Assembly: GCA_016791285.1 (NCBI GenBank)
Contig: JAEUMX010000185.1
Span: 1 to 7,392, forward strand
Direction: 5' to 3'
Length of the DNA stretch: 7,392 bases
DNA from: Burkholderiales bacterium
GTDB taxonomy: Bacteria > Pseudomonadota > Gammaproteobacteria > Burkholderiales > JAEUMW01
The notes below the pieces were generated by a model. It was not told the DNA's origin. It did not search any database and was given only the letters and a program-made list of their open reading frames with translations. Position numbers and translations under genes: made by a program. Below, in pieces: positions 1-7,392 of the stretch (positions within the stretch are counted from its first letter, which is position 1; each line of letters opens with the position of its first letter).

Positions 1-2454
<2,454 letters not shown>

Positions 2455-2463
2455 ACTACCCAA

Positions 2464-2468
2464 GGGAG
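2464..2468 (+). promoter_or_regulatory. Ribosome binding site of the DUF2892 gene
   Basis: GGGAG lies 8 bases before the ATG at 2477. It decides between that start and an in-frame ATG 21 codons upstream (2414) inside the RND gene. The upstream choice has no comparable site and would add a strongly basic extension that does not resemble the family. Confidence 0.7.
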
Positions 2469-2476
2469 CCTTGCCC

Positions 2477-2689
2477 ATGACCACCGACCGCATGATCCGC
2501 ATCTTCGCCGGCGCCTTCGTGCTCTTGTCCCTCGCCCTCGGTGTCGAGGGAAGCCCGCTATTCCACAGCGCGAACTGGCTGTGGTTCACGGCCTTCGTCG
2601 GCGCCAATCTCTTCCAGAGCGGGTTCACCCGCTTCTGTCCTCTGGAGATGGTCCTGAAGAAGCTCGGCGTGCGGCAAGCCGCCGCTTGA
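2477..2689 (+). CDS. Small YgaP-type (DUF2892) inner-membrane protein
   Basis: A 70-residue protein with two predicted membrane helices (about residues 7-24 and 32-50) joined by a short turn. The second half carries the family signature NWLWFTAFVGANLFQS followed by FTRFCPLEMVLKKLGV, the pattern of the DUF2892 membrane domain that is also the C-terminal part of E. coli YgaP. One cysteine (C54) sits just after the second helix. No biochemical role is established for stand-alone members; in YgaP the domain anchors a rhodanese. The gene starts 22 bases after the RND stop and its TGA shares one base with the ATG of the next gene, so co-transcription with both is likely. A separate membrane-anchored rhodanese lies two genes downstream. 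The family call is confident; the function is unknown. Confidence 0.85.
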   Translation: MTTDRMIRIFAGAFVLLSLALGVEGSPLFHSANWLWFTAFVGANLFQSGFTRFCPLEMVLKKLGVRQAAA

Positions 2690-4476
2690 TGCGGTCCCGC
2701 GGCACCGGCGTGCCGGTCGCGGGCCATCTCGCCCTGGCATGCGCTGGGGCGATGTGGATCGTGCCGTTCCTGAGTGCCTTGCACTTCTACCCCGTGCCGA
2801 CCTTTCACGGCGAGCTGTGGGCGGCGATGCTGGGTCTCGCGGCCCTGGGCCTGTGGCTGCTCGGACCCGTGTCCACACCGGCAAGGCTGCCGGTGACCGC
2901 ATTGCTGCCCCTGTTCCTGGCCGCCTCGATTGCCCTTCAGATCGGCCTCGGGCGACTCGCGAACCCGGCCGACGGCGTGCTCGGCGTGCTGTACCTGCTC
3001 TGGGCAGCCGCACTGATCTGGCTGGCGGCGCAGCTGCGTGATCGCTACGGACTGGAGCGCGTCGTGACCGTTTTCGCCTGGTGCGCGCTGGCGGGCGCGC
3101 TTGCCTCGACGACCGTCGGACTCTTCCAGCATTACGCCCCCGAGACCATCGGCCGGTTCGCCATGCGCCGGATGACGCCTGCCATATACGCGAATCTCGG
3201 TCAGCCGAACCACCTCGCACACCAGCTCGCACTGGGACTCGCCTCGCTCGTCTACCTGTCGGCCACCAGGCGCGTTTCCGCGAACAGCGCCGTTTTCATC
3301 GCGATGCCGATGCTGTTCGTGGCGGCGCTCACCCAGTCGCGCAGCCCGTGGCTCTATTTCGCCGCGCTCGCTATCCTCGCCGCGCTCCACCGCGGGTCGC
3401 TCGAACCCGGCACGGGACGCCGGCTCCTCATCGGCTCGTGCCTGCTGCTGCCGGGCATCGGCGCGGCGCAGTTGGCGGCTCAGCTACCGTTCCTGCAGCC
3501 CCCTTCCTACACCATGCTGCCGATGGATCGCCTGTTCGAGGTGGCGTCGGGTTGGTCGCCACGCGTGGCGGTGTGGAAGGAGGCGTGGGCGATGTTCCGC
3601 TCGTCGCCATTGCTGGGGGTCGGCTTCGGGCAGTTCGCTTGGCAGCACTTCCTGCAAGTGTCGGCTGCGGATCCGGCCGCGGCGCCCGGTCTCTACGATC
3701 ACGCCCACAACCTGTTCCTGCAACTTGTCGCCGAGCTGGGTGTTCTCGCGGGTGTCACCGCGCTCGCGGCGGTCGCCGCGTGGATCGCCGGCGTGCTGCG
3801 CGAGGATGGGTCGCCGCAGCGGTGGTGGGTGCTCGCGGTGGTCGCCGTGGCGGGCATACACAGCATGCTAGAATACCCGCTGTGGTATGCATATTTCCTC
3901 GGCGCGGCCGCGCTCCTCGCAGGCTTGGCCGATCGCCATCGACTGCGGCTTCCAAGGGCTCTCTCACCGCGCGTTGCGCTGGCTTCCTTCGTGGTTGCCG
4001 GCTGGTCTGTCACCTGGTGGCTGTACCTCGACTATTCCCGCATCGAAGGGTTGAGCGTGAATATCTTCAGCGCGGGGCCGGGCGGCGATCGCATGGTTCG
4101 GGTTCGCGAAACGCTGCGGGAGGTGGATGGTCGCTCGCTCTTGCAGCCCTATGTCGACATCGGACTCGCGAACGCCGAAGTGCTGAGTCCGGAACGGCTG
4201 CCGGAAAAGCTCGATCGGAATTCGCGCGTGCTGCACTTTGCGCCGACGCGGGAGATCGCGTATCGGCAGGCGGTGCTGCTGGCCCTGGACGGGCAGGCGG
4301 CCGCTGCTCGCACACAGCTCGCCCGCAGCGCGACCTACTATCCAGGATTCCTCGTGACCTTCGTGCGCGTGCTGCAGGAGCTCGAGGGAACCCACCCTGC
4401 GGCAATCGGTCCGTTGCTGCGTTACTCGGAGGAAAGGCTGAATGAGCCCCGATATCATGCAGTTCGTGCAGACTAA
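2689..4476 (+). CDS. PglL/Wzy-family membrane O-oligosaccharyltransferase or O-antigen ligase/polymerase
   Basis: A 595-residue polytopic membrane protein. The N-terminal 440 residues are mostly hydrophobic helices and a soluble C-terminal tail of about 150 residues follows. Family motifs are NLGQPNHL (169-176, typical of the PglL N-terminal region), TQSRSPWL (215-222), WKEAWAMFRSSPLLGVGFGQ (296-315), a periplasmic loop with YDHAHNLFLQ (336-345, the Wzy_C-type His-Asn motif) and HSMLEYPLWYAYF (391-403, the Wzy_C_2 region). Such enzymes move undecaprenyl-linked glycan in the periplasm, either to Ser/Thr of exported proteins such as pilins (PglL/PilO) or to lipid A core (WaaL). The PglL-like motifs favour protein glycosylation, but no pilin or glycosyltransferase gene is visible to confirm it. 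The start at 2689 overlaps the preceding TGA by one base; an upstream ATG at 2581 would add 36 arginine-rich residues read through the DUF2892 gene and is unlikely. The 3' end overlaps the rhodanese gene by 35 bases. Confidence 0.85.
   Translation: MRSRGTGVPVAGHLALACAGAMWIVPFLSALHFYPVPTFHGELWAAMLGLAALGLWLLGPVSTPARLPVTALLPLFLAASIALQIGLGRLANPADGVLGVLYLLWAAALIWLAAQLRDRYGLERVVTVFAWCALAGALASTTVGLFQHYAPETIGRFAMRRMTPAIYANLGQPNHLAHQLALGLASLVYLSATRRVSANSAVFIAMPMLFVAALTQSRSPWLYFAALAILAALHRGSLEPGTGRRLLIGSCLLLPGIGAAQLAAQLPFLQPPSYTMLPMDRLFEVASGWSPRVAVWKEAWAMFRSSPLLGVGFGQFAWQHFLQVSAADPAAAPGLYDHAHNLFLQLVAELGVLAGVTALAAVAAWIAGVLREDGSPQRWWVLAVVAVAGIHSMLEYPLWYAYFLGAAALLAGLADRHRLRLPRALSPRVALASFVVAGWSVTWWLYLDYSRIEGLSVNIFSAGPGGDRMVRVRETLREVDGRSLLQPYVDIGLANAEVLSPERLPEKLDRNSRVLHFAPTREIAYRQAVLLALDGQAAAARTQLARSATYYPGFLVTFVRVLQELEGTHPAAIGPLLRYSEERLNEPRYHAVRAD
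4428..4433 (+). promoter_or_regulatory. Strong ribosome binding site of the rhodanese gene, inside the ligase gene
   Basis: GGAGGA ends 8 bases before the ATG at 4442, nearly a full anti-16S match. It fixes the start at 4442 instead of the in-frame ATG at 4457, and so shows that the two genes really overlap by 35 bases. Confidence 0.8.
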
Positions 4477-4870
4477 CATCTGGCTGATCCTGATCGCAGT
4501 GGTAAGCGGTGCCATGCTGCTGTGGCCCATGATCCGTCAGACGTTGCAGGGCGGCGGCGAGGTCGGCACGCTGGAAGCGACGCAGCTCATCAATCGCCGG
4601 GACGCCGTGGTCCTCGACGTGCGCGAAGCGGGTGAATACGCCGCCGGGCACCTGCCGAACGCGAAGCACATTCCGCTCGGCCAGCTCGCATCGCGCCTCA
4701 AGGAACTGGAGAAGTTCAAGGAGCGGCCAATCGTGATCACCTGCGCCAGCGGCACCCGCTCGGGTTCCGCGCTGAGCCTGCTCAAGAAGAACGGCTTCAA
4801 GGAGCCGGTCAACCTGAAGGGCGGCATCGCCTCGTGGCAGCAGGCGAGCCTGCCGCTGGAGAAGAAGTGA
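4442..4870 (+). CDS. Membrane-anchored single-domain rhodanese (YibN-like)
   Basis: A 142-residue protein with one N-terminal membrane helix (about residues 13-30) and a single rhodanese domain (about 43-136). Domain landmarks are VVLDVRE (57-62, with D59), GHLPNAKHIPL (69-79) and the active-site loop CASGTRS (101-107), whose Cys101 would carry the persulfide. The last part, GGIASWQQASLPL (127-139), is a typical rhodanese C-terminus. Family knowledge: these domains transfer sulfane sulfur to a thiol acceptor; the physiological acceptor is unknown. Position and architecture match E. coli yibN, which also precedes grxC and secB. The catalytic domain probably faces the cytoplasm, inferred from basic residues after the helix and the neighbouring cytoplasmic glutaredoxin. 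The stop overlaps the grxC start by four bases (GTGA), suggesting translational coupling. Confidence 0.92.
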   Translation: MSPDIMQFVQTNIWLILIAVVSGAMLLWPMIRQTLQGGGEVGTLEATQLINRRDAVVLDVREAGEYAAGHLPNAKHIPLGQLASRLKELEKFKERPIVITCASGTRSGSALSLLKKNGFKEPVNLKGGIASWQQASLPLEKK

Positions 4871-5136
4871 GGAACGAAGTCTCGATGTATGCCACTGGCG
4901 TGTGCCCTTACTGCGTAATGGCGGAGCGGCTGCTGCGAGCCAAGGGCGTCACCGAGATTCGCAAGATCCGCGTCGACCTCGAACCCGAGCGGCGGATCGA
5001 AATGACCGAGCGCACCGGGCGGCGCACCGTGCCGCAGATCTATATCGGCGAGCACCATGTCGGCGGCTTCGACGATCTCTCCGCGCTGGAGCGCGCCGGT
5101 CGCCTGCAGGCACTGCTAGACGGGACGCCCGAATAA
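4867..5136 (+). CDS. grxC: Glutaredoxin 3, GTG start
   Basis: An 89-residue dithiol glutaredoxin, close to the usual length of about 83-88. It would reduce disulfides and glutathione mixed disulfides in the cytoplasm using glutathione. The active site is CPYC (13-16), the cis-proline loop is TVPQIYIG (54-61, with Pro56), and the glutathione-binding GGFDDL is at 66-71. The start is chosen as GTG 4867, with GGAG 5 bases before it and a four-base overlap with the rhodanese stop. It keeps the first beta strand (residues 4-8, EVSMY), which aligns with VEIY of E. coli GrxC. ATG 4885 would remove that strand, and an ATG at 4834 would add 11 residues read through the rhodanese gene. A 51-base gap separates it from secB. 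Confidence 0.94.
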   Translation: MRNEVSMYATGVCPYCVMAERLLRAKGVTEIRKIRVDLEPERRIEMTERTGRRTVPQIYIGEHHVGGFDDLSALERAGRLQALLDGTPE

Positions 5137-5187
5137 GGTCGGCGCGACCCACTTCGGTTATCATCCGCAATTTCCCCGAGGTACCGA

Positions 5188-5655
5188 ATGAGTGAGTCCG
5201 CGCAGGATCAGCCCGCCTTCTCCATCGAGAAGCTTTACGTGAAGGATCTCTCCCTCGAGATCCCCAATGCCCCGCAGATATTTCTCGAGCGCGAGGCGCC
5301 GCAGGTCGATGTCCAGATCCAGACGCAGGGCACGGTCGTGCAGGAAGGCATCTACCACGTCGTGCTGTCGATTACGGTGACCGCGAACCTCGGCGAGCGC
5401 ACCGTGTTCCTGGTCGAAGTGGCGCAGGCGGGAATCTTCCAGATTCGCAACGTGCCTGAATCCGACCTGGATGGCGTGCTCGGCATCGCCTGCCCCAACA
5501 TCCTCTTCCCGTATGCGCGGGAGGTGGTGTCGGATGCCGTGACCCGCGCCGGTTTTCCCCCGGTAGTGCTCAATCCCATCAATTTCGAGGCGCTCTACCA
5601 GCAGCGCCGACAGCAGGAAGCCGCTGCGGCGACGGGACCCGTCACCACCCATTGA
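5188..5655 (+). CDS. secB: Protein-export chaperone SecB
   Basis: A 155-residue protein of normal SecB length. SecB is a cytoplasmic homotetramer that holds precursor proteins unfolded and hands them to SecA at the Sec translocon. Conserved blocks are [19 protein letters not shown] (11-29), IFLERE (31-36), [11 protein letters not shown] (102-112) and [16 protein letters not shown] (122-137). The tail after about 140 is a variable Gln/Ala-rich stretch, as usual in the family. The ATG at 5188 has GAGG at 5178-5181, six bases upstream. The gene lies between grxC and gpsA as in many proteobacteria, here with an SH3-type gene inserted after it. Its presence argues for a diderm proteobacterium. Confidence 0.97.
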   Translation: MSESAQDQPAFSIEKLYVKDLSLEIPNAPQIFLEREAPQVDVQIQTQGTVVQEGIYHVVLSITVTANLGERTVFLVEVAQAGIFQIRNVPESDLDGVLGIACPNILFPYAREVVSDAVTRAGFPPVVLNPINFEALYQQRRQQEAAAATGPVTTH

Positions 5656-5665
5656 AGAAGTCTCG

Positions 5666-6112
5666 ATGGCGCCGACATCGGTCCATCTGCTGGCCGCCCT
5701 CTTCGCGGTGCTCGCGGGCGTGGCGGCAGCGGCGGATTTCCGCTCGGTAGGCGATGCACCGGCCGTCGGCGTCGACGCACCCTCGGCGCGCGGCAAGAAG
5801 ACGTACGTGTACGGCCCCGGGTATCCCCTCGAGGTGATCATCACACTCGACGGCTGGACCAAGGTGCGGGATGCGACAGGTGATTTTGCCTGGCTCGAGG
5901 ACCGCGCGTTCGGCGATCGCCGGACCGTCCTCGTCAAGGGGTCGGTAGCGGAAGTCAGGCAGTCGCCCGACGATTCCGCGCCGGTCGCGTTCCAGGCGGA
6001 GCGCAACGTCCTCCTGGAATGGCTCGGACCCTCGCTTCCCGGTTGGGTGCGCGTGCGTCTGCGCGACGGCCAGAGCGGTTACGTCAAGATCGTCCAGTTG
6101 TGGGGCGCATGA
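5666..6112 (+). CDS. Exported protein with two SH3-like repeats
   Basis: A 148-residue protein that starts with a signal-peptide-like segment (hydrophobic 7-22, small residues AAAAD at 20-24, probable cleavage near residue 23). The mature part looks like two bacterial SH3-type repeats. The first covers about 32-83 and contains GWTKVRDATGDFAWLED (63-79). The second covers about 88-146 and contains GWVRVRLRDGQSGYVKI (126-142). The two segments share the G-W-x-[KR]-V-R core followed by an aromatic-containing strand. Bacterial SH3 domains often bind peptidoglycan or peptides, but no catalytic domain is attached and the ligand is unknown. The ATG lies 10 bases after the secB stop with only a GAAGAAG run as ribosome site, and the TGA overlaps the gpsA ATG by four bases. 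Export through the Sec route is inferred. Confidence 0.85.
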   Translation: MAPTSVHLLAALFAVLAGVAAAADFRSVGDAPAVGVDAPSARGKKTYVYGPGYPLEVIITLDGWTKVRDATGDFAWLEDRAFGDRRTVLVKGSVAEVRQSPDDSAPVAFQAERNVLLEWLGPSLPGWVRVRLRDGQSGYVKIVQLWGA

Positions 6113-7098
6113 GGATAGCCGTCCTCGGCGCCGGGGCATGGGGCACTGCGCTCGCCTTGAGTTTTGCCGCGCGCCACGACATCTCGCTGTGGGTGTGGGA
6201 GGCAGCGGAGCTCGACGCAATCCGACGCTCGCGCGAGAACGCGCGCTTTCTGCCAGGGTTTCCGCTGCCCGACGCGATCGCGCTGACGGGCGATCTCGAG
6301 ACGGCGCTCGCCGCTGCCGACCTCGCGCTCGTCGTGGTGCCGACCGCTGCCTTGCGCGTCACCCTGCGCAGCATCGCCGCTTCGAAACGAGCGGTGCCCG
6401 TCGTCTGGGCGAGCAAGGGCTTCGAGGCCGAAGGCGCGCAGTTGCCGCACCAGATCGCCGAGGATGAACTCGCGGCTGCCGTCCCGCGCGGGGTGCTCTC
6501 GGGTCCGAGCTTCGCGTTCGAGGTCGCGCGTGGTCTGCCGACAGCGGTCGCCCTGGCCTCCAACGATCACGGCTTTGCCGTCGACGCGACCCGGCAGCTG
6601 CACAGTCCGCTGCTTCGCATCTACTCGACGGACGATCTGGTGGGCGCAGAAGTGGGCGGCGCGGTCAAGAACGTCATCGCCATCGCTGCCGGGGTGGCGG
6701 ATGGCCTTGGGTTCGGCAACAACGCTCGCGCGGCGCTCATCACCCGCGGGCTCGCGGAGATCACGCGCCTCGGCGTGCACCTCGGCGGGCGGCCGGAGAC
6801 GTTCATGGGTCTGGCGGGCGCGGGTGATCTGATCCTCACATGCACCGGCGACCTTTCCCGCAACCGTCGAGTCGGCCTCATGCTGGCGGAGAACCGACGC
6901 CTGCCGGACATACTCGACGCCATTGGTCACGTCGCCGAAGGCGTTTACACGGCGCGCTCGGTGCAGCACCTGGCCCGGCAGCACGGCATCGAGATGCCGA
7001 TCACAGAAGCCGTGTGTCGTCTATTGTTCGAGGGCTCTGCCGCCGCCGCGGTGGTCGAGGAGCTTCTGAGCCGCGAGCCGAAAGCGGAACACGAGTAA
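6109..7098 (+). CDS. gpsA: Glycerol-3-phosphate dehydrogenase [NAD(P)+]
   Basis: A 329-residue cytoplasmic enzyme that reduces dihydroxyacetone phosphate to sn-glycerol-3-phosphate, the backbone precursor of phospholipids. The N-terminal Rossmann fold carries GAGAWGTALA (7-16). WASKGFE (100-106) contains Lys103, followed by SGPSFAFEVA (131-140). The catalytic-domain block GGAVKNVIAIAAG (183-195) holds the presumed catalytic Lys187. GLAGAGDLILTCTGDLSRNR (234-253) is the highly conserved substrate and cofactor region. Length is normal for GpsA. The start at 6109 overlaps the TGA of the SH3 gene (ATGA), which suggests coupled translation; TGGGG just upstream is a weak and close ribosome site. 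An upstream in-frame ATG at 6019 would add 30 residues read through the SH3 gene and place an unlikely Arg-rich leader before the dinucleotide fold. Confidence 0.97.
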   Translation: MRIAVLGAGAWGTALALSFAARHDISLWVWEAAELDAIRRSRENARFLPGFPLPDAIALTGDLETALAAADLALVVVPTAALRVTLRSIAASKRAVPVVWASKGFEAEGAQLPHQIAEDELAAAVPRGVLSGPSFAFEVARGLPTAVALASNDHGFAVDATRQLHSPLLRIYSTDDLVGAEVGGAVKNVIAIAAGVADGLGFGNNARAALITRGLAEITRLGVHLGGRPETFMGLAGAGDLILTCTGDLSRNRRVGLMLAENRRLPDILDAIGHVAEGVYTARSVQHLARQHGIEMPITEAVCRLLFEGSAAAAVVEELLSREPKAEHE

Positions 7099-7101
7099 GC
7101 G

Positions 7102-7125
7102 CTGCGCCGTCCGGCGCAGTTATCT
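7102..7125 (+). terminator. Possible terminator after gpsA
   Basis: Four bases after the gpsA stop, CTGCGCC (7102-7108) and GGCGCAG (7113-7119) form a perfect 7-bp GC-rich stem with a four-base loop. The following TTATCT is only a weak U-tract, so termination may be partial. It is the only stem-loop in the window placed as expected for a transcript end. Confidence 0.5.
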
Positions 7126-7222
7126 GCAGTAACCCCTTCCTGATTCGAGACGCGGTGGTGCCAACACGGACATCCGCGCGTGAGGTCCGTCCGTCGGTGG
7201 TTCGCCCGTTTATCAGAAAAAG

Positions 7223-7238
7223 TGGCCCGAAAGCTGCT
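7223..7238 (+). promoter_or_regulatory. Candidate sigma-54 (RpoN) promoter
   Basis: TGGCCCG, four bases, then CTGCT gives GG and GC separated by exactly 10 bases, as required for -24/-12 elements. Compared with TGGCACG-N4-TTGCT there is one mismatch in each half. It points toward the signal-peptide gene starting at 7340, leaving a leader of about 90 bases. In GC-rich DNA such a match can arise by chance and no activator site is identified. Confidence 0.3.
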
Positions 7239-7339
7239 GCCCGTCGCGCGCACGTTGCTGCCGCAGAGGCTTAGCCCGACAAGAACCATGGCGGGCGGGC
7301 ATTACGGCCCCACCGGTTCGTCAATCAGGACTCGATCAA

Positions 7340-7392
7340 ATGAAAACTACGAACAAGCTCAAGACCCTTACCCTCTTGCTGGCGCTTGCCGC
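7340..7392 (+). CDS. Start of an exported protein gene, truncated by window end
   Basis: Only 17 complete codons are visible. They encode a basic start (Met-Lys-Thr-Thr-Asn-Lys-Leu-Lys) followed by a hydrophobic run (TLTLLLALA), the beginning of a typical Sec signal peptide. AGGA at 7327-7330 lies nine bases before the ATG. It is separated from gpsA by a probable terminator, so it is likely the first gene of a new transcript. The mature protein and its function are outside the window. Confidence 0.6.
   Translation, partial: MKTTNKLKTLTLLLALA

Larger units (their letters stand above)
7099..7339 (+). other. Intergenic spacer between gpsA and the next gene
   Basis: This 241-bp stretch is the longest non-coding region here. 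It holds the stem-loop after gpsA (7102-7119), an inverted repeat ACGGAC/GTCCGT (7166-7171 and 7185-7190), a sigma-54-like element (7223-7238) and the ribosome site of the next gene (7327-7330). I see no tRNA, no convincing sigma-70 promoter and no protein with family features. Frames open across it are extensions of out-of-frame readings of gpsA or lack supporting signals. Confidence 0.7.

Noticed and set aside
3866..3874. TGCTAGAAT, resembling an extended -10 promoter, inside the ligase gene
   Set aside because: It encodes part of the conserved HSMLEYPLW motif, has no -35 match at the right distance (CGTGGC there), and lies over 560 bases before the next gene start.
3081..4445. A 454-codon open frame overlapping the ligase gene
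   Set aside because: Its Arg-rich composition is that of a frame shadow, while the ligase frame has clear membrane helices and conserved motifs.
4876..4887. The 12-base string GAAGTCTCGATG occurs both in the grxC start region and at the start of the SH3 gene (5657-5668)
   Set aside because: A single shared 12-mer is expected by chance in a window of this size, and in grxC it lies inside the coding region instead of before the chosen start.
5137..5187. Spacer between grxC and secB with a small hairpin (GGTCG, three-base loop, CGACC) and a TATCAT hexamer at 5159-5164
   Set aside because: The 5-bp stem has no T-tract, so it is not a convincing terminator. The TATCAT has no recognisable -35 partner. 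A secB promoter here remains possible but is unsupported.
7137..7289. Open frames on both strands extending from gpsA into the downstream spacer (6840-7274 plus, 6945-7289 minus)
   Set aside because: Most of each is an out-of-frame reading of gpsA. The remainder shows no motif, signal peptide or good ribosome site.
7288..7392. ATG at 7288 with a frame open to the window end
   Set aside because: It is out of frame with the 7340 start, has no clear ribosome site and encodes no signal-peptide or family-like sequence. The 7340 start has AGGA and a signal-peptide pattern.

Overview
This 7.4 kb window is GC-rich and densely coding, with every supported gene on the + strand. It looks like ordinary chromosome of a proteobacterium, most probably a betaproteobacterium. 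The reasons are the rhodanese-grxC-secB-gpsA order (compare yibN-grxC-secB-gpsA in E. coli), a double SH3-type protein between secB and gpsA (a placement I associate with betaproteobacteria), and a PglL-type O-oligosaccharyltransferase. The taxonomic call is inference from gene families and order, not from a marker gene.

Layout. Positions 1-2454 hold the C-terminal three quarters of an RND-superfamily efflux permease whose start lies before the window. A 70-residue two-helix membrane protein (DUF2892/YgaP-type) follows at 2477-2689. A PglL/Wzy-type polytopic ligase (2689-4476) shares one base with it. The rhodanese gene (4442-4870) starts inside the end of the ligase gene behind a strong ribosome binding site. 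Next come grxC (4867-5136, GTG start), secB (5188-5655), a secreted two-repeat SH3-like protein (5666-6112) and gpsA (6109-7098). A 241-bp spacer follows with a stem-loop just after gpsA, a sigma-54-like element and a short inverted repeat. The window ends in the first 17 complete codons of a gene encoding a signal-peptide-like N-terminus (7340 onward).

How the genes work together. From 4442 to 7098 the window holds a recognisable housekeeping cluster: sulfur transfer and thiol redox (rhodanese, glutaredoxin 3), protein export (SecB), an exported SH3-type protein and phospholipid precursor synthesis (GpsA). Upstream is an envelope module of efflux pump, small membrane protein and glycan ligase. 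Gaps or overlaps between the eight genes are 22, -1, -35, -4, 51, 10 and -4 bases, with no convincing terminator between them, so read-through across the whole run is plausible but unproven.

I did not find a previously undescribed system here. The points most worth a second look are the charge-conserving residue exchange in the RND proton relay, the coupling of the ligase gene to the secB cluster, the SH3 gene between secB and gpsA, and the sigma-54-like element before the last gene.
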